Source of the DNA: Plasmodium brasilianum
Lineage: Eukaryota > Apicomplexa > Aconoidasida > Haemosporida > Plasmodiidae
Reading direction: 5' to 3'
Length of the DNA: 64,000 nucleotides
NCBI RefSeq assembly: GCF_023973825.1
Contig: NC_090120.1
Location: 707,001-771,000, forward strand
Shown here: positions 1 to 13,020 of the stretch, piece after piece
Layout: every line of letters begins with the position of its first letter
Position numbering within the stretch: position 1 is the stretch's first letter
The notes under the pieces: model-generated
Databases searched by the model: none
What the model was told of the DNA's origin: nothing
Seen by the model: the letters and a program-made list of their open reading frames with translations, nothing else
Program-made: the position numbers and the translations under genes

Positions 1-214
1 TAATATTTGCGTACTGCGGAATATTCCTACTTCAAAGTGCATAAATCATAACGTCCAAAAAGTATCCATATATGTATACATATATATATATATATATAAT
101 ATATGTATGTACTTTATTTTTTATTTATGCACAAAATGTATATCGTGTAAAAGTTTATTTTTGTTATAAAAAAAACACGGTACTCAAAAATATTTCACAC
201 ACACACACATTTAT

Positions 215-247
<33 letters not shown>

Positions 248-929
248 TATCACATAATTGCACATTTGGAACATACTTCCGTATGCTTCAACTGAAAAAC
301 ATATTTTTATGCTATGCTGTAATATTGCTCGAATAAAACAAAGAGAGTTCTTACCTTTTCATTTACAACAATGTTTAAGAAAATGTAATTTTTTTTCTTT
401 TTTTTTTTCTTTTTTTTTCTTTTTTTTTCTTTTTATTGACCTTACTAAGAAGTGTTGTTTCTGTTATTATTTTTTCACCTTTCACTTGAACTTTTTTTTT
501 TGTATAATTTTTTTTTTTTTTTTATAATTTTATATATTATCACTTTATGTTTTACTATTTTTTGTTTCATTTTGTTTATCATTTTGTTTATCATTTTGCT
601 TTGTTATTTTGCGTTATCATTTTGCTTTGTTATTTTGCGTTATCATTTTGCTTTGTTATTTTGCTTTATCATTTTGCTTTTTTATTTTTCCCCTTGCTGC
701 TAAGGGAAATACATGATAAGCAGTTGCCCAAACTGTGTCCCAGTGTATGAACAAATATTAAGTAAAATTTCAAAATACCATTGCAGCTAAAGATTGTGCA
801 CTTCCTTTGTATTTGTTCATATATTTACTTACTCCTTTTCGCCTTTTATTCAACCATTTTGTTATTTCGTTTTTACGATTTCCCATTATTAAAAGTCTTT
901 ATTCATTCCATATCTTGGTTGCTACCAAA
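1..929. other. Intergenic, AT-rich, no gene seen
   Basis: This stretch holds (TA)n runs near 75-110 and 220-252, T-rich tracts at about 390-530, and a T-rich tandem array at about 575-685 with a 13-base subunit (ATTTTGCTTTGTT and variants). Open frames here consist only of Phe/Leu/Ile/Tyr low complexity and are not convincing. It probably contains the promoter and 5' UTR of the gene that starts at 930. Confidence 0.7.
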
Positions 930-3900
930 ATGACAAGAGATAGGGAAAATTTTATTAATTGCCGGAGGCTGCACAGGGCAAATATGATTTTTGCTACAAT
1001 AAGCAATGATTATAATTATATATGTATTATTACATTTTATGAAAATGATTATAATTTAGAATTGTTTAGTGCTAATAATGAAATGCAGAAAATATTCAGA
1101 AAAACAATTCCAGATAAAATTAATAAAGTCTATATAAATTATAATAACACATATATTTGTGTAACTAGTGAAAATGGTAGCATTTACATTCTTGATATGA
1201 AAGGCATTTTTGTTCACCAAAATGAGAGTTTACATTGCTTGGTCAGGCAAAAAAAAAGAAAAGTGAAAAAAAAAATTAGCCATTTGAAAAATGGTAAGGA
1301 AATAAAAACAAAATATAAACAAACATTAAAGAGTTAGGCTCGGGTGTTTAGACGTGCTCATTTGATATTACTCTATGGAGGAAAATGCAACATTCCTCAT
1401 GATGTTTTAGAAAGTTTTATGTTCTATTACAGCTCTTCGTACCATATCATACCACTTCATATTTATTCTTTTTTTGTTTCAGGTTGTTCCAAAATAATAC
1501 CAAAAGAAAACGTAAGCACACATTGTTATGATGGAAAAGAAGACCATTTTAAGGGAGAGAACATCATCTATAATAGAAGAAAAAGACTCAGAAGTGATAA
1601 TAAAACAAGAAGTAATAACACACGAATGTCCTTCTTAAATAATAAGAATAAAATACATAATAGAAAATTGTCCTATCCTAAAAATATTCTGACCCGTACA
1701 TGTAAAAATACACAAGCGAAATATAAGGTAAACACGTCTACAAATGTTAATGTTGTAAAAAGAGACGACAAAAAAAGCATTATAAAAAACGTCAATGATC
1801 TAAGAAGAAACATAGGAACGAGTAAAAATAAATCATTTAGAAATGATAAGAAATACTATGAAAAGAATTTTAAAAAGATACCTTTAACTAAGCAAAAAAA
1901 TCTTCACAAAGGACATTTGCATGATGTCACTATGGAAGAGGGTAACGTTAAACATATCCTAAATCAACGTGTTAGCGTAAATTCTAAAATTAATTCTAAT
2001 ATTTTGAAAAATTCTGAACAGTCATGCAAAAGTGGTTTATACAACATTTTCGTAACTCCAGCGTATGCAAAGGAGAAGCTCAGGGGAGGAGTGGAACACC
2101 AGGAAGAGGAAGACGAAGAAGGAGATGTAAAAATAGAAGTTGTTAACGTAGAGGCTAACAACATAGAAGATGCAGAAGAAAGGAAGGAACCAAAACAAAC
2201 GCACAATGTGGAGTACGAGAAACTCTGTCTAGAAATAGTAGATATATATTGGGTCAGCATCGAAAGAGAGAGTAAAAAGAAGTTTATTGAAAACAACAGT
2301 TATATTTACAATTACAATTTTCATGATAATTTACATATTATATATAGTTTAGATGTAGGGTTCAATATTATATGTTCTGTTAATTTGAAAATAATAATAT
2401 ACAAATATAATATATTAGAGCACTTATATCGTAACATTAATTCCTATGTAGAGTTAAGGAATAATATTGTCTATACATTTAAGGAAGAATTTTTAAAAAA
2501 GTGTAAGGAGCAGAAAAAATACCATTGTCTTTACCTTCTCAAGTTAATAAAATCAAATTATAATAAAAACAAAATTAATAAACTAAATACATCATTTAAC
2601 AGATTTGTAAGGAGAAAAAATGTTCACAGTGTAAATGCTTACCACAACATATATAATTTATCCCCATTCTTTTTTAACATAAAAGAAGATATCATTAGGA
2701 AAATTTTTAACGATATAATTATTGATATAAAACAATCCTATGTATCGAACGACCAGCACTACATTTTGATAAATTACTACATTAATGTTAAGAGCAAGTA
2801 TGTGAAGTTTTCCAGTCTAGACATAAAGGTAGGCAAAAAACGCAAAAAGGTAGGCGGACAAATTGGGGGAAAAATAGGACACCAGATAAGAGACCAAGCA
2901 GGTAAAAAATTAGGCAGTCAAATGGGTAAAAAATTAGGCAGTCAAATGGGTAAAAAATTAGGCAGTCAAATGGGTAAAAAATTAGGCAGTCAAATAGGAA
3001 ACAAATTATGTAGCCAAATGGGAAACAAATTAGGTAGCCAAATGGGCAGCAAATTAGGTAGCAAAACGGGCATCAAATTAGGTAGCAAAATGGGCATCAA
3101 ATTAGGTAGCAAAACGGGCATCAAATTAGGTAGCAAAATGGGCAGACAAATGGGTGATCAAACGGACAGCCAACTAGGAAATCGAGTATGCAGAAATCCT
3201 TGTCTAAAAAAAGGTATAACAGATAAGTCGAAAAAAAAACTAAACCTTATAAAAATGTGTAAAAACAGAGAACAAATTAACAAGTTCCCACCGGAAAAAT
3301 ACAGACTATGCTTGTTAGGAATACAAAAAATAAGTCATATAGATAAGGAAAGTAGATCGATAGAAAAGATTGTACTATATTTGCTTTACTCTTTTAACAT
3401 CCTTCAGAATATTTTCCATATATATGAACAAATGTCATCTATATATTCCAAATTTGAAGAGTACAAAAAATTATACAAAATTTATGAGAACATATTACAA
3501 TTAAATGAAAAGGTTAAAAAGTTTTATTACAAAGATAGAACAATAATATACTTTTCAAAATATATAAAAAACAGAAAAGAAAATTTTGATGAAAATTTAT
3601 ATAATTTATTTTTTAAAGAAAATGAAAAACAAGATTTTGCTCACTTTTTCGACGTAATGATTAAAATGATAAGTGATAATACTGTATGTTGTTCCTGTTC
3701 TAAAAAGAAATTTTTTAGTCAAAATGTAGACATTGTTAAAGGTAAAGAGGTTAGAGAAGAGCAACAACCTAGTGATAACCATCAATCGTATAAGATAAAA
3801 GAAAGCCAAGTAATATTAAACGATCACAATGAGGTTAATAATTTTAGAACAAGAAATGTACGTTCTCAGACTATATGCAAGAATGAAGATCAGATAGACG

Positions 3901-6710
3901 AAAATAAAAAAAGGGATGAAATGAATAGTTATATTGGTGGTAATGGCAGTCTACACTATGGTGTTAGCAGGAGCTGCGGTAGGAGCGTAATGCCATCGAC
4001 CATCAACAGTGGGGGTACCAAGAGAGGTTGCACGAAGAACAGTTGCACTCATAACAATCGAGATATAAAGAACCGAGTTATCAGCGACTGTAGCAGAAAC
4101 TACAAACTACTGTCTCGTAATTTGAAGAAGGAAGAAAAGTTTTCTAATGTTAAGAAGCAGATTAGAAAAGTGACCTGTGTGCAAAGGGGGGATGGACGTC
4201 AAACATTTAATAGCTCGAAAATGAATAAGCCTTGGGATAAGGCAGTTATCAATGCCGAGGTTGTAGTAGCTAGAGGAAAGGAAGGATACATAAAATATAG
4301 GGACAAAATGTGTACAATTTATAATAGGGGTAAAAATGAGAAAGATTACTTCCTGAAAAATGAAAAAAAAAAAAATATATGTAATCCGAAAACATGCACT
4401 GTTCAGGCAAAAATGGTGAAGGGGAAATCAGAAAGAAGCTGCTTAAGAGGAAATTACGAAATGGCCGTTAAAATGGGAAAGGGAAAGGGAAAGGGAAAGA
4501 TAAAGGAAAGGCAAAATGAAAACGAAAAACAAAAGCAAAAGCAAAGTGGAGTGGGAAAGAATTTGTTCAGAAGCGTTCCTGGGGACGATGCACATGATAC
4601 AGAACTCAACTATAGCAGTACCTACACGTGTGAAAGCAGAGATAACGATATGAACAGTTTATATCCAGATGCTATTGATGAAGAGAAGAGCGAGGAGGAA
4701 TATTCATCGGGTGATTTATCAGAAGAACATAACTTGTTCATATCAGAAAGTGAACTGGAAGAATATTTTATGAATAGTCGAAAATTTTTTATAAAGAATG
4801 GTGAGAACATATGTGAGAATTGTAAGAATTTATTATTAAGGAAAAATTCAATAGACAGTTTTGAAAATTTTGAATTAAATTATGAAATTCCAAAAAAAAA
4901 TATAAAAATAAGTGAAGAAGATATATATATGTCGTTAATTAAAGATATATATATAATGTGTAGTGAAAAAAAATGTCCAATAAATATTTTATTATTACTT
5001 CAAGAATTTAGCGATAAAGAAATGGAAATTTGTATGGGGAAATTTCAATTAATTTTACAATTTTTTGAAAAAAATTTTTTGGAAAATATAAATGAACATT
5101 TAAATAATCTTTATAAAGTAATTAATATATGTAAAACCTTGAGTAACAATATTCCTGTTATTTTAAAAAAATATTGCAGTGATCAAATTTTAAAAATTCA
5201 TAGTCTTATAACTTATTTATTAAAATTATTTCAGTCCTTTTATAATCTACAGACACATTTAAATATATTTCATTTCTTAATGAAATTATTATTATTTATT
5301 TCTAAAAATATATATTTTGAAAATTTTCCTCATTATAAGGAAAGTTTTTCCACTTATACTAATATCGAATTGTTAAAAAATTATAATATTGTAAAAAGGT
5401 ATAAAATTAATTTCAATTATTTTGATGAATATTTACATTATAAACATGTGAAATCGCACATATTTTATATCACATTAAATAAAATGAAAATTAATGTAAT
5501 ACAGATTTTACAATCCTTTGAAAATAATAATATTAACCTGACTTCTCTTTATAACCTATCTGTTTTAAATGTGTCTATTAATAAAGTCAACTATTTTACT
5601 CTTCCAAAAAATAGAGATAAATATTGCTCAGTTGATAACTACTCCTATTTTGATGACTTTATTTATAAAAACTACTCTAGGTTTTATCCGTTTTACATTT
5701 GTACATGCGATAGGTACTCTTTCATAAATATAAACAAGTACTACCAGTCTGACCAGAGCTTCAAACTCATACAGAGGAAGTCCCTCAAAATTAATCTGTA
5801 CCCCCTCAGTGTGCTCAACATAATCGTAAGGCCCCCGAACAATGAATATATAAGGACATATGTGCATATATGCCCTTTTCTTTGCACTTGTTACATGAGC
5901 TACTCCTTGTATATACTTATTAACATATGCACACTTGCGCTCCTTTTATATCGTATTCCCCCTACTATTATTTTGCTTATGCGTTTGCTTCTCACTTTGT
6001 AGGCCATATCCAAAAGCTTCTTTTACATATTTACAAAGAATGATAAGAAGCTAAACATAACATCATTAAAAGTAAAATATGGCTACTCCAAAAAAAAATT
6101 CTTTAAATGTAAAAGGAAGGTCAGGAAGCTTAGCAACCTATGTGGTAATAGCGGCATAATAATTTAAGATCAAGCAAAAAAAGAAAAGAAAAGAAAAGAA
6201 AAAAAAAAAGTAAAGAGGAAAATGTAAAAAGTAAACTGTAAAAAGTAAAAAGTAAACTGTAAAAAGTAAAAAGTAAAAAGTATACAGTAAAATGTAAAAT
6301 GTAAAAAGGAAGGAGTGGATAAAAAAGATTTCCTTATGCCCCCATTTTGCTACTAATCCGTTGTTTCCCATTTTTGCAGTTCTCAAGTGCTCAAATTTGG
6401 AATCCTATTTTCCTAACGCAAATAATTTCAATCTTAAGATTCACATTTTATATGTAATAAGATTATGTTTTAAGAAAAAGAAAAAATATTGAGTGCAAGA
6501 CTGAGCATATAGTCGCGCGTCTGAGTAAATGTTCATTAGCCCGCTTCTATGTATTGTTCTCGACTTATGCATTTAACGCTCTTTATTTGTCCTACATTAC
6601 TTATCCACATTCATTTTACATTTCTTTTTTTTTTTTTTTTTTTTTTTTTTAAGAATTCCATCATTGCCAACTGTGAACCACACATGTGTTTAATTCTTCA
6701 AGGGTTTTAA
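930..6710 (+). CDS. Large five-exon conserved protein, possible APC4-like subunit
   Basis: Exons reconstructed as 930-1293, 1483-5825, 6003-6144, 6380-6453 and 6654-6710, all with GT...AG borders and matching phases, giving about 1,659 residues. The first ~120 residues and a segment near residues 420-480 read like beta-propeller blades (for example 'TYICVTSENGSIYILD'). A charged, Lys/Asn-rich middle carries an 8-residue repeat (GKKLGSQM and variants). Towards the C-terminus there is a helical block (from 'LLLLQEFSDKEMEICMGKF') followed by short beta-like segments ending in 'MCLILQGF'. Propeller, then helical domain, then C-terminal strands is the order seen in the anaphase-promoting complex subunit APC4, but the sequence match is weak, so this is an inference. 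Other propeller plus helical-bundle proteins are possible. A same-frame stop at 1335 falls inside intron 1, which supports that intron. It is convergent with the gene ending at 8160. Confidence 0.6.
2901..3150 (+). repeat. 24-base coding tandem repeat (GKKLGSQM)
   Basis: About eleven 24-base units lie in frame within exon 2 of the 930-6710 gene. The first four are nearly identical (GGTAAAAAATTAGGCAGTCA...), and later copies change Lys-Lys to Asn-Lys, Ser-Lys or Ile-Lys. The encoded unit is eight residues, basic and Gly-rich, with no hydrophobic core. The unit length is a multiple of three, so copy-number change keeps the frame. Confidence 0.9.
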
Positions 6711-8159
6711 AATGTCAAATAGGAGGATTCAAATGGACAAATTTACTTCAAACTTTTCAAACAACATTAAGGAAGGAATGACGCAATTTGGATAACTCTC
6801 TACTGCTTTTTCATCTCCTTTAAAAAGCAAATGTTGATTTTTATTTCACATTGCTTCATATGACTGTGCTTGGCATTTCTTCGTACCATTTTGCTTTATT
6901 TTTATTTTATTTTATTTTTATTTTTTTATTCCCCCCTTTTAATAATATTTGTCGATTTACTTTTATATATGAAATACCATTTTGTCACATCAAACACAAA
7001 CATTTTCACCCAATTTTATGTTGCACCCTCAATTAAAGGGGGATACATTAAACTCTTGAAGTTCCTACTTTTACATTTTTTAATACAAGACAAGAAAAGC
7101 AGAAATGCGGAAATTATGTTTTTATAACATAATAAAAGAGGAGTAGAATGGAGAGAAAAAAAAAAAAAAGAAAAAAAAAAAGAAAAAAAAAAGAAAAAAA
7201 AAAGAACAAGGAACAAAGAACAAAGAACAAAGAACAAATAGACCTAAGAAAGACGTATAACAGCTGTTCAACTATGTAACAAATTATTTTGTTTTAATTT
7301 TGTCCTTGTTTTGTTTTAATACCATAAAGACACGTAAATTAGCACAGTTCTTTTCAAATTGAGTATATAACATTAAAATGTTTAATAATAAATGCACTTT
7401 AATTGTTTTTGAAAAAAAAAAAAAAAATTTTAAAAAAAGGGTTGTTATGAAGTATGCACATAAGATATTCATATATATGTGTACAATATGTAATATGTGT
7501 ATTATGTGGATACATTAAAAGAGTAGTACATTATTCGGTTAAACGTATTAACACAAGGATATTAATTAAATGTAGTCCTGGTGTTATCCTTTTTTACTCT
7601 TTTTTATTTTTTTTTTTGGGGGGGGTAGGAGGGAGTACAGGGAATAAACACATAAGGGATAGCATAGTACCAAATGGAAGATATTATTCATTGTGGTTAC
7701 ACAGGGAAACTAAGACATATTTTAATAATTTGTTTTTTTTCTTGTCTTTTTTTTCTGATATTTTAAATCATAAGGATCGTATGTTTCTGAGCACAGGGGG
7801 GTGGTGTATTCAAAGCTTAACGTCTGAAATGAGAGAAGAAAAAATAAAATAAATAAAATAATAAAATAAAATAATAAAATAATAAAATAAAATAATAAAA
7901 TAATAAAATAAAATAAAATAATAATATAATAAAATAAAATAATAAAATAAAATAAAAAAATAAAATAAAAAAATAAAAAAATAAAAAAATAAAATAATAA
8001 AATAATAAAATAAAAGATAAAAGATAAATGAAGCGGTAAAGTCGGAGAACATATAAATGAGGGAATGGCGAGAAAAATATGTAACTACTTCAAACATTGT
8101 CATCCTTTTGATACACTTAAAATTATGTATATATATATTAAAATAACAAAAAAAAATTC
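6711..8159. other. Intergenic between convergent genes, no gene seen
   Basis: This interval lies between two 3' ends. It contains A-rich tracts (7156-7205, 7411-7440) and a long AAAATAAT-type array at about 7838-8030. A short open frame at 7454-7852 contains a G-run and poly-F tracts and has no recognisable protein feature, so I do not call it. Probable content is 3' UTRs. Confidence 0.7.
7838..8030. repeat. AAAATAAT simple repeat
   Basis: Almost 200 bases consist only of A and T in short AAAATA and AAAATAAT units with small interruptions. No stop-free frame with normal amino-acid composition crosses it. It lies just 3' of the convergent gene that ends at 8160. Confidence 0.9.
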
Positions 8160-10245
8160 TCATACGGCTTTCTCCTTATTCGACTGAAAGGTGTAAATGA
8201 TGAGCAACGATGGGATGCATTCCGAAATAAAGTATATCTAAGTTATAAGGGGTGGGGGGAAAAAAGGAAATATGAACATATGAAGAGACAAACTGGAAAA
8301 ACATGTACATACATACATACGTAATTGCAAGCACACATACGCATATATATATATATATATATATCTAGATAGATATAGAAACAGTATACACAAATTATGT
8401 TGTTATGTTTACTATTGTGTCGTATGTAGGTACGTCGAAGTACGAGTTGAGAAGATTAACATTCTTAATGAAGCACGAAAAAGAATATAATCCTTTTAAA
8501 GACAAAATGATGAACAGAACAATTGCCAGAGACAATACCTGAAGGGATCAAAAACGAAAGTTTTTTTTTTTTTTTTAGCTTTGTCGATTTGTGATTTTGG
8601 TGTTTTATTGCTCCTTTGTTATTTTCTAATTTTTCTTTTTTTTTCTTTTTTTTTTCTTTTATTTCTTTTATTTCTTTTTTTGTTTTTTTTTTATCTCCTT
8701 TCGTTCTCATGTTTCATTATTCCTTCAGCTACTGCTCCATTGATTGCTTACCCTTCTTATGATACTATTTTTTTTCGAAATCCCTTTGTCCTTCTCTTTC
8801 AACTTTTCAGTAACCTTAAAGCACAAAAAGATGGTCAATGAATGTCCATTTAAACAAAATGGAATAGATATGTAAACGTATGTGTACACCTGAATATATA
8901 AACGCATGTACATGTGGGAAAGCACACATAAAAATGTACATCTACATCTGCACCCATACATCCGCACACGCATATCCACATATATATATATAAGAACCTT
9001 AATTCCGTAATAGAGAAAAGCAATTCCAATTATGTAGTCTAATACTGATTCTAAAATATAGTTATAATAAATATAATTATAAAAAGCCTTCATAAAATAA
9101 GATAAAGCAGCTACCACTACGTTTACTGCATATACCGAGATATTCATACAAAAGTACAACGACCTGCCAATTAAAGAACGGAAAAGATTAACGTACATGT
9201 TTACGTGCTCATGCATACATGCATATACATACACATATATATATGCATATGTATGTATATATTTTATCCGAAAGTTTACTGTAAATGAGGTGCAGAAACC
9301 AATATAGAGGCATAGTACACCTGCGACCAGAACAGTATAATAATTGTAAAGGAGGACAAGAAAAAGTAGGTAGGAATAGTTTTGAGCAAAATTAAATAAA
9401 AGTAAAAATTTGGAAACAACATCAATGTGTTGTAATCAATTGAAATATAGCGTATATCTAGGTATATCAAAATGATTAAAGAGAGGATTCTGCCTACGAG
9501 GAAAAATTAAGTATTCGTGTGTGTTCATTCGTGCGTGTTCATTCGTGCTTGTACGTATCCGTATGTACTCGTACGTTTCTCTGTTTTTCCACCTGTACAT
9601 GTACATGTGTATACATGTAGAGACACAAGTAAGGTAATAAACATTATAAAAATAACATGAATACATGGACACACAGTCACATCTTTGCGAAAAGATAAGA
9701 AACACTAGGATAAGATCTCTTTCTAATCATGTGTACTGTTTTACTCTCATTGTGTGTACTTCATTTGTCGGTTAACTTCTTAGCTTCTTAGTTTTTTAAC
9801 TACTTAGCTTCTTAGTTTCTTAACTACTTAGCTGCTTAGTTTCTTAACTGCTTAGCTGCTTAGTTTCTTAACTTCTTAGCTTACTAGTTTCTTAACTTCT
9901 TAGCTTATTAGTTTCTTAACTTCTTAGCTTGCTTGTTTGCTTCTTTTTTTTTTTTTTTTTTTTTACTTACTTATGAGACAGAAAAATAAAAAGATAAACA
10001 AAAAATTCCTAGTCTTCTCCCCCGTCAATATGGCGGAGGCTATTGGCAAAATTTTTCTGTTTCTAATTAAGAGTTTATATAAGAGAAAACTTAAATAAAA
10101 ATAAAAAAAAGTTAATAAGATTAGTAGATAAATGCCTAAAAAGAGAAAGAGGTATGTACTGGTGATGAATACATGAACGTTCTTACAAATGGACACACAA
10201 ATACGTACGCGAATATATTCATATATGCATACATACATACGTATG

Positions 10246-10278
<33 letters not shown>

Positions 10279-10740
10279 AGACCCCCTTTTATATACTCCA
10301 TATACACAGTATGTAGTTTACAAAAAAGGACATATGTTCATAGGTGAGCATAGTACTCAGCAGTATACTACTTATCAGCATAAACATTAATAGTTTTATT
10401 TGCCATAGCACGATCGCTTCGTCTTGATATTTTAAAATAATTTCTTCTTAACTCCATTACCCGTAGTCATTAGGATAACAAAGAAAATAAATAGGTATAA
10501 TAAGAAGGTGGAATCAGATAGTAAAATAAGAATGTAATATAAGAAATGAAATAACAAACTGACAAAATAACAAAACAACAAAATAACAAAGCAACAAAAT
10601 AACAAAGCAACAAAATAACAAAACAACAAAATAACAAAGCAACAAAATAACAAAGCAACAAAATAACAAAGCAAATAACAAAGAAAATCGTATGAAGGAA
10701 TAAAAAGGGAAAATGCTATATTTTCCTTCAAGTCATTTAA
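8160..10740 (-). CDS. THH1/TOM1/TOM3-domain seven-helix membrane protein
   Basis: Phase-consistent exons (5' to 3') are about 10680-10740 (partial), 10306-10422, 9971-10135, 9671-9716, 9280-9489, 8998-9163, 8752-8802, 8434-8538 and 8160-8237. The product is almost entirely hydrophobic helices joined by short loops. The segment 'PTYFFLSSFTIIILFWSQVYY' with 'YFISECIPSLLIIYTF' near the C-terminus matches the pattern of the THH1/TOM1/TOM3 family (roughly F-F-x-x-Y-T-L-x-V-L-F-W-A-E-x-Y and Y-x-x-V-E-x-x-P-S). Plant members support tobamovirus replication complexes; Plasmodium members are often listed among serpentine receptor-like proteins. Localisation and ligand are unknown. The 5' end is unresolved: the exon at 10680-10740 has no in-frame Met, so either an upstream exon exists or translation starts at a Met within 10306-10422. 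Several lineage-specific loops are short and charged (for example 8752-8802). Confidence 0.72.
9779..9935. repeat. 24-base minisatellite with 8-base subunits
   Basis: The repeated unit CTTAGTTTCTTAACTACTTA... is 24 bases long and divides into three related octamers (CTTAGTTT, CTTAACTA, CTTAGCTT). It lies inside an intron of the THH1/TOM1/TOM3-type gene. It ends next to a run of T just upstream of the 9971 splice region. Confidence 0.85.
10555..10678. repeat. 16-base minisatellite (two octamers)
   Basis: Units alternate AACAAAAT and AACAAAGC (or AACAAAAC) for about 120 bases. It lies in the predicted first intron of the membrane protein gene, immediately downstream of the exon ending at 10680. 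All frames stay open because the unit contains no stop codon on the minus strand, which creates artificial Cys/Phe/Leu reading frames. Confidence 0.88.
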
Positions 10741-10839
10741 ACTCTGCAGTTATATTTTTTCAATTTTCACCTTCCCCTATTTTAAATATATTCTCACATA
10801 TACAAAATGAAAAAGGGCATGGAAAATATGCGAAAATAT

Positions 10840-11178
10840 GCGAAAATTGCGAAAATTGCGAAAAATGCGAAAAATGCGAAAAATGCGAAAAATGCGAAAA
10901 ATGCGAAAAATGCGAAAAACGATATAAAAATATAACAAAGGTAAAAAGATAAAAAGATAAAAAAGATGTGAAACTTAAAAATGATAAAAAAGATGAGAAA
11001 CTTAAAAATGATAAAAAAGATGAGAAACTTAAAAATGATAAAAATGATGAGAAACTTAAAAATGATAAAAATGATGAGAAACTTAAAAATGATATGAAAA
11101 TAAAAAACGTAATAAGCGTAAAAAGTGTAAAACATGTAAAACGTGTAAAACGAGTAAAACGTGTAAAACGTGTAAAAT
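10840..11178. repeat. Cluster of three minisatellites (9, 27 and 9 bases)
   Basis: Three adjacent arrays have different units: GCGAAAAAT (9 bases, 10840-10920), a 27-base unit containing GATGAGAAACTTAAAAATGA (about 10965-11098), and CGTGTAAAA (9 bases, about 11125-11176). All periods are multiples of three, so frames stay open on both strands. On the plus strand they would encode CEK, DEKLKNDKK and VKR repeats. No start context, splice sites or conserved flank support a real gene, so I list them as repeats. Confidence 0.8.
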
Positions 11179-11539
11179 AATATAAAGCAAAGGGAAGGGG
11201 AGGGATCCACAAATAAATGATTAAATTTGTCCTTTTCGAAAGCCTCCCACAAATTGTAAGTAGTATACGTATTTTAAAAAAAAATAAACCTATTTTCTAT
11301 TACTTAATGATTCTTTTCTTTTTTTATGTATTTAGTCAACGGAAGTGTTAGCAGCAAAAACAGGAAAAAATAAAATAAAATGAAGACGTAAACAGAAATA
11401 AGTAATAACTAATAAGTAATTAGTAATAAGTAATACGTAAAGGGTAAAAAAATGTGCTATTTTGCTTTTTCATTTTATGAGAAATGAGAAATAACACTTA
11501 AAAATTTTCAGAAAACTTAATAAATTTCTTATTTGCACA

Positions 11540-11668
11540 TACGTGTAATTATGTACTTATTTACTTATGTACTTATTTACTTATGTACTTATGTACCTAT
11601 TTACTTATTTACTTATGTACTTATTTACTTATGTACTTATTTACTTATGTACTTATTTACTTATGTAC
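11540..11668. repeat. 8/16-base minisatellite (ACTTATGT/ACTTATTT)
   Basis: About sixteen octamers alternate ACTTATGT and ACTTATTT almost without error. The 8-base period is not a multiple of three, so coding use is unlikely. Confidence 0.92.
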
Positions 11669-12034
11669 GCATTTATGTACACATACACATACGCATGAAC
11701 GTATGTTTATAATTTTTTTTTTTTTTTTAATGTTACTTGAAAATATTTCTGCACACATGAAAAAAGGGTAAAAGAAAAAACTTTATATATTTTTAGGTTA
11801 AAAAGAAATATAAGAATTTTTACTTAACTAAGGCAAAGAATTTCAAAAAGGACATTCTTTATTTTCATCCTTTTAATATTATATATTTGCTGCCTTTTAT
11901 TCTGTTCTATTTTTACTACTTTATTTCGTATATATTTTTACCGTTGTAAATTTCGTCAGTTATATGAGGATAGAGAAAGAGAAGAAAAGTTTGGCGCCTA
12001 CATGATATGTAGTTGAGTTATTTGTCTTAATTAT

Positions 12035-12128
12035 CTCTTTTTTTGTAATTCTTTTTTTGTAATTCTTTTTTTGTAATTCTTTTTTTGTAATTCTTTTTTT
12101 GTAATTCTTTTTTCGTCATTCTTTTTTC
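12035..12128. repeat. 14-base minisatellite (TTTTTTTGTAATTC)
   Basis: Five near-perfect copies of TTTTTTTGTAATTC are followed by two variants in which GTAATTC becomes CGTCATTC. The flanks are T-rich. Confidence 0.88.
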
Positions 12129-13020
12129 GTCATTCCTTTTGTACTATTCCTTTTGGGTTATTCTTTTTTTTTTTTTTTTCTTTTTTATTCTTTGTTCCTT
12201 TTTTATCCCGAGTCTATTTTTATGTTTTCTTTTTATATGCTAAAATATGTCAACTGATATTTTGCAACTACTACTACAGCAGCAGCTTTATTTCGTTATA
12301 ATTTCCCCCAAAGCGATAGCATTTTTGCGCCAGAAAAAAAGAACAAGCAAGCATAAACATAAACAAACATATACATAATCGTGTACATACCCCTTAAAAG
12401 ATTAATTCTTTATGTTTTTCAGAGTTATAATATTTTGTTCTATCTTATCGTTTCATTTAATTTTTTTTTTTTTTTTTCGCTATTTGTATGCCATTTGCTA
12501 TATAAGGCATTGATGTTTCGTTTTAAATTTCAAGCAACGATAGTGGCGATAGCAATGAGTACGATAATAATTTTTTTTTTTTAGCCTGGTTATAAATTTT
12601 AATAGTCTTTTGCCGATATATAATATTGTAACAGATGTTTAAGTGTTTTATTGTACTGGAGCTTGTTTATTCTTTAGTATTATATTTTCTTTTTATTTAT
12701 TTTTTTTATCTTTTTTCATATTGTCTCTTTTCATTTTTATTTTTTTTTTTATCTTTTTTCATATTGTCTCTTTTCATTTTTATTTTTTTTCATTTTATTA
12801 TTATTTTTTTTTTCTTAACTGTTAAAATGTACAAAACTTAAAACCATGTGCAGTTGAGTAATATACTGGTATATATACGTAAGTTATGTATATATTATAT
12901 ATACGAACATATGCATATCTATACACAAGAGTATATCTATTTTTTTTAAAAAGGCGTTCCATTTTTGTTTAACCTTTTTAATCTTTTTAAACATATTGAC
13001 CATTTGACCTTTTGACCTTT

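Noticed and set aside
1..900. Subtelomeric or telomeric sequence at the left edge
   Set aside because: No GGGTTYA-type telomere repeats and no subtelomeric gene families (pir, stp1, var-like) were seen; the flanking genes are conserved internal genes.
10760..11252. Minus-strand open frames of ~150 codons (repeating Phe-Thr-Arg / Phe-Ile-Ile-Phe-Lys)
   Set aside because: They are readings of the tandem arrays with periods divisible by three; no unique sequence, start context or splice structure supports them.
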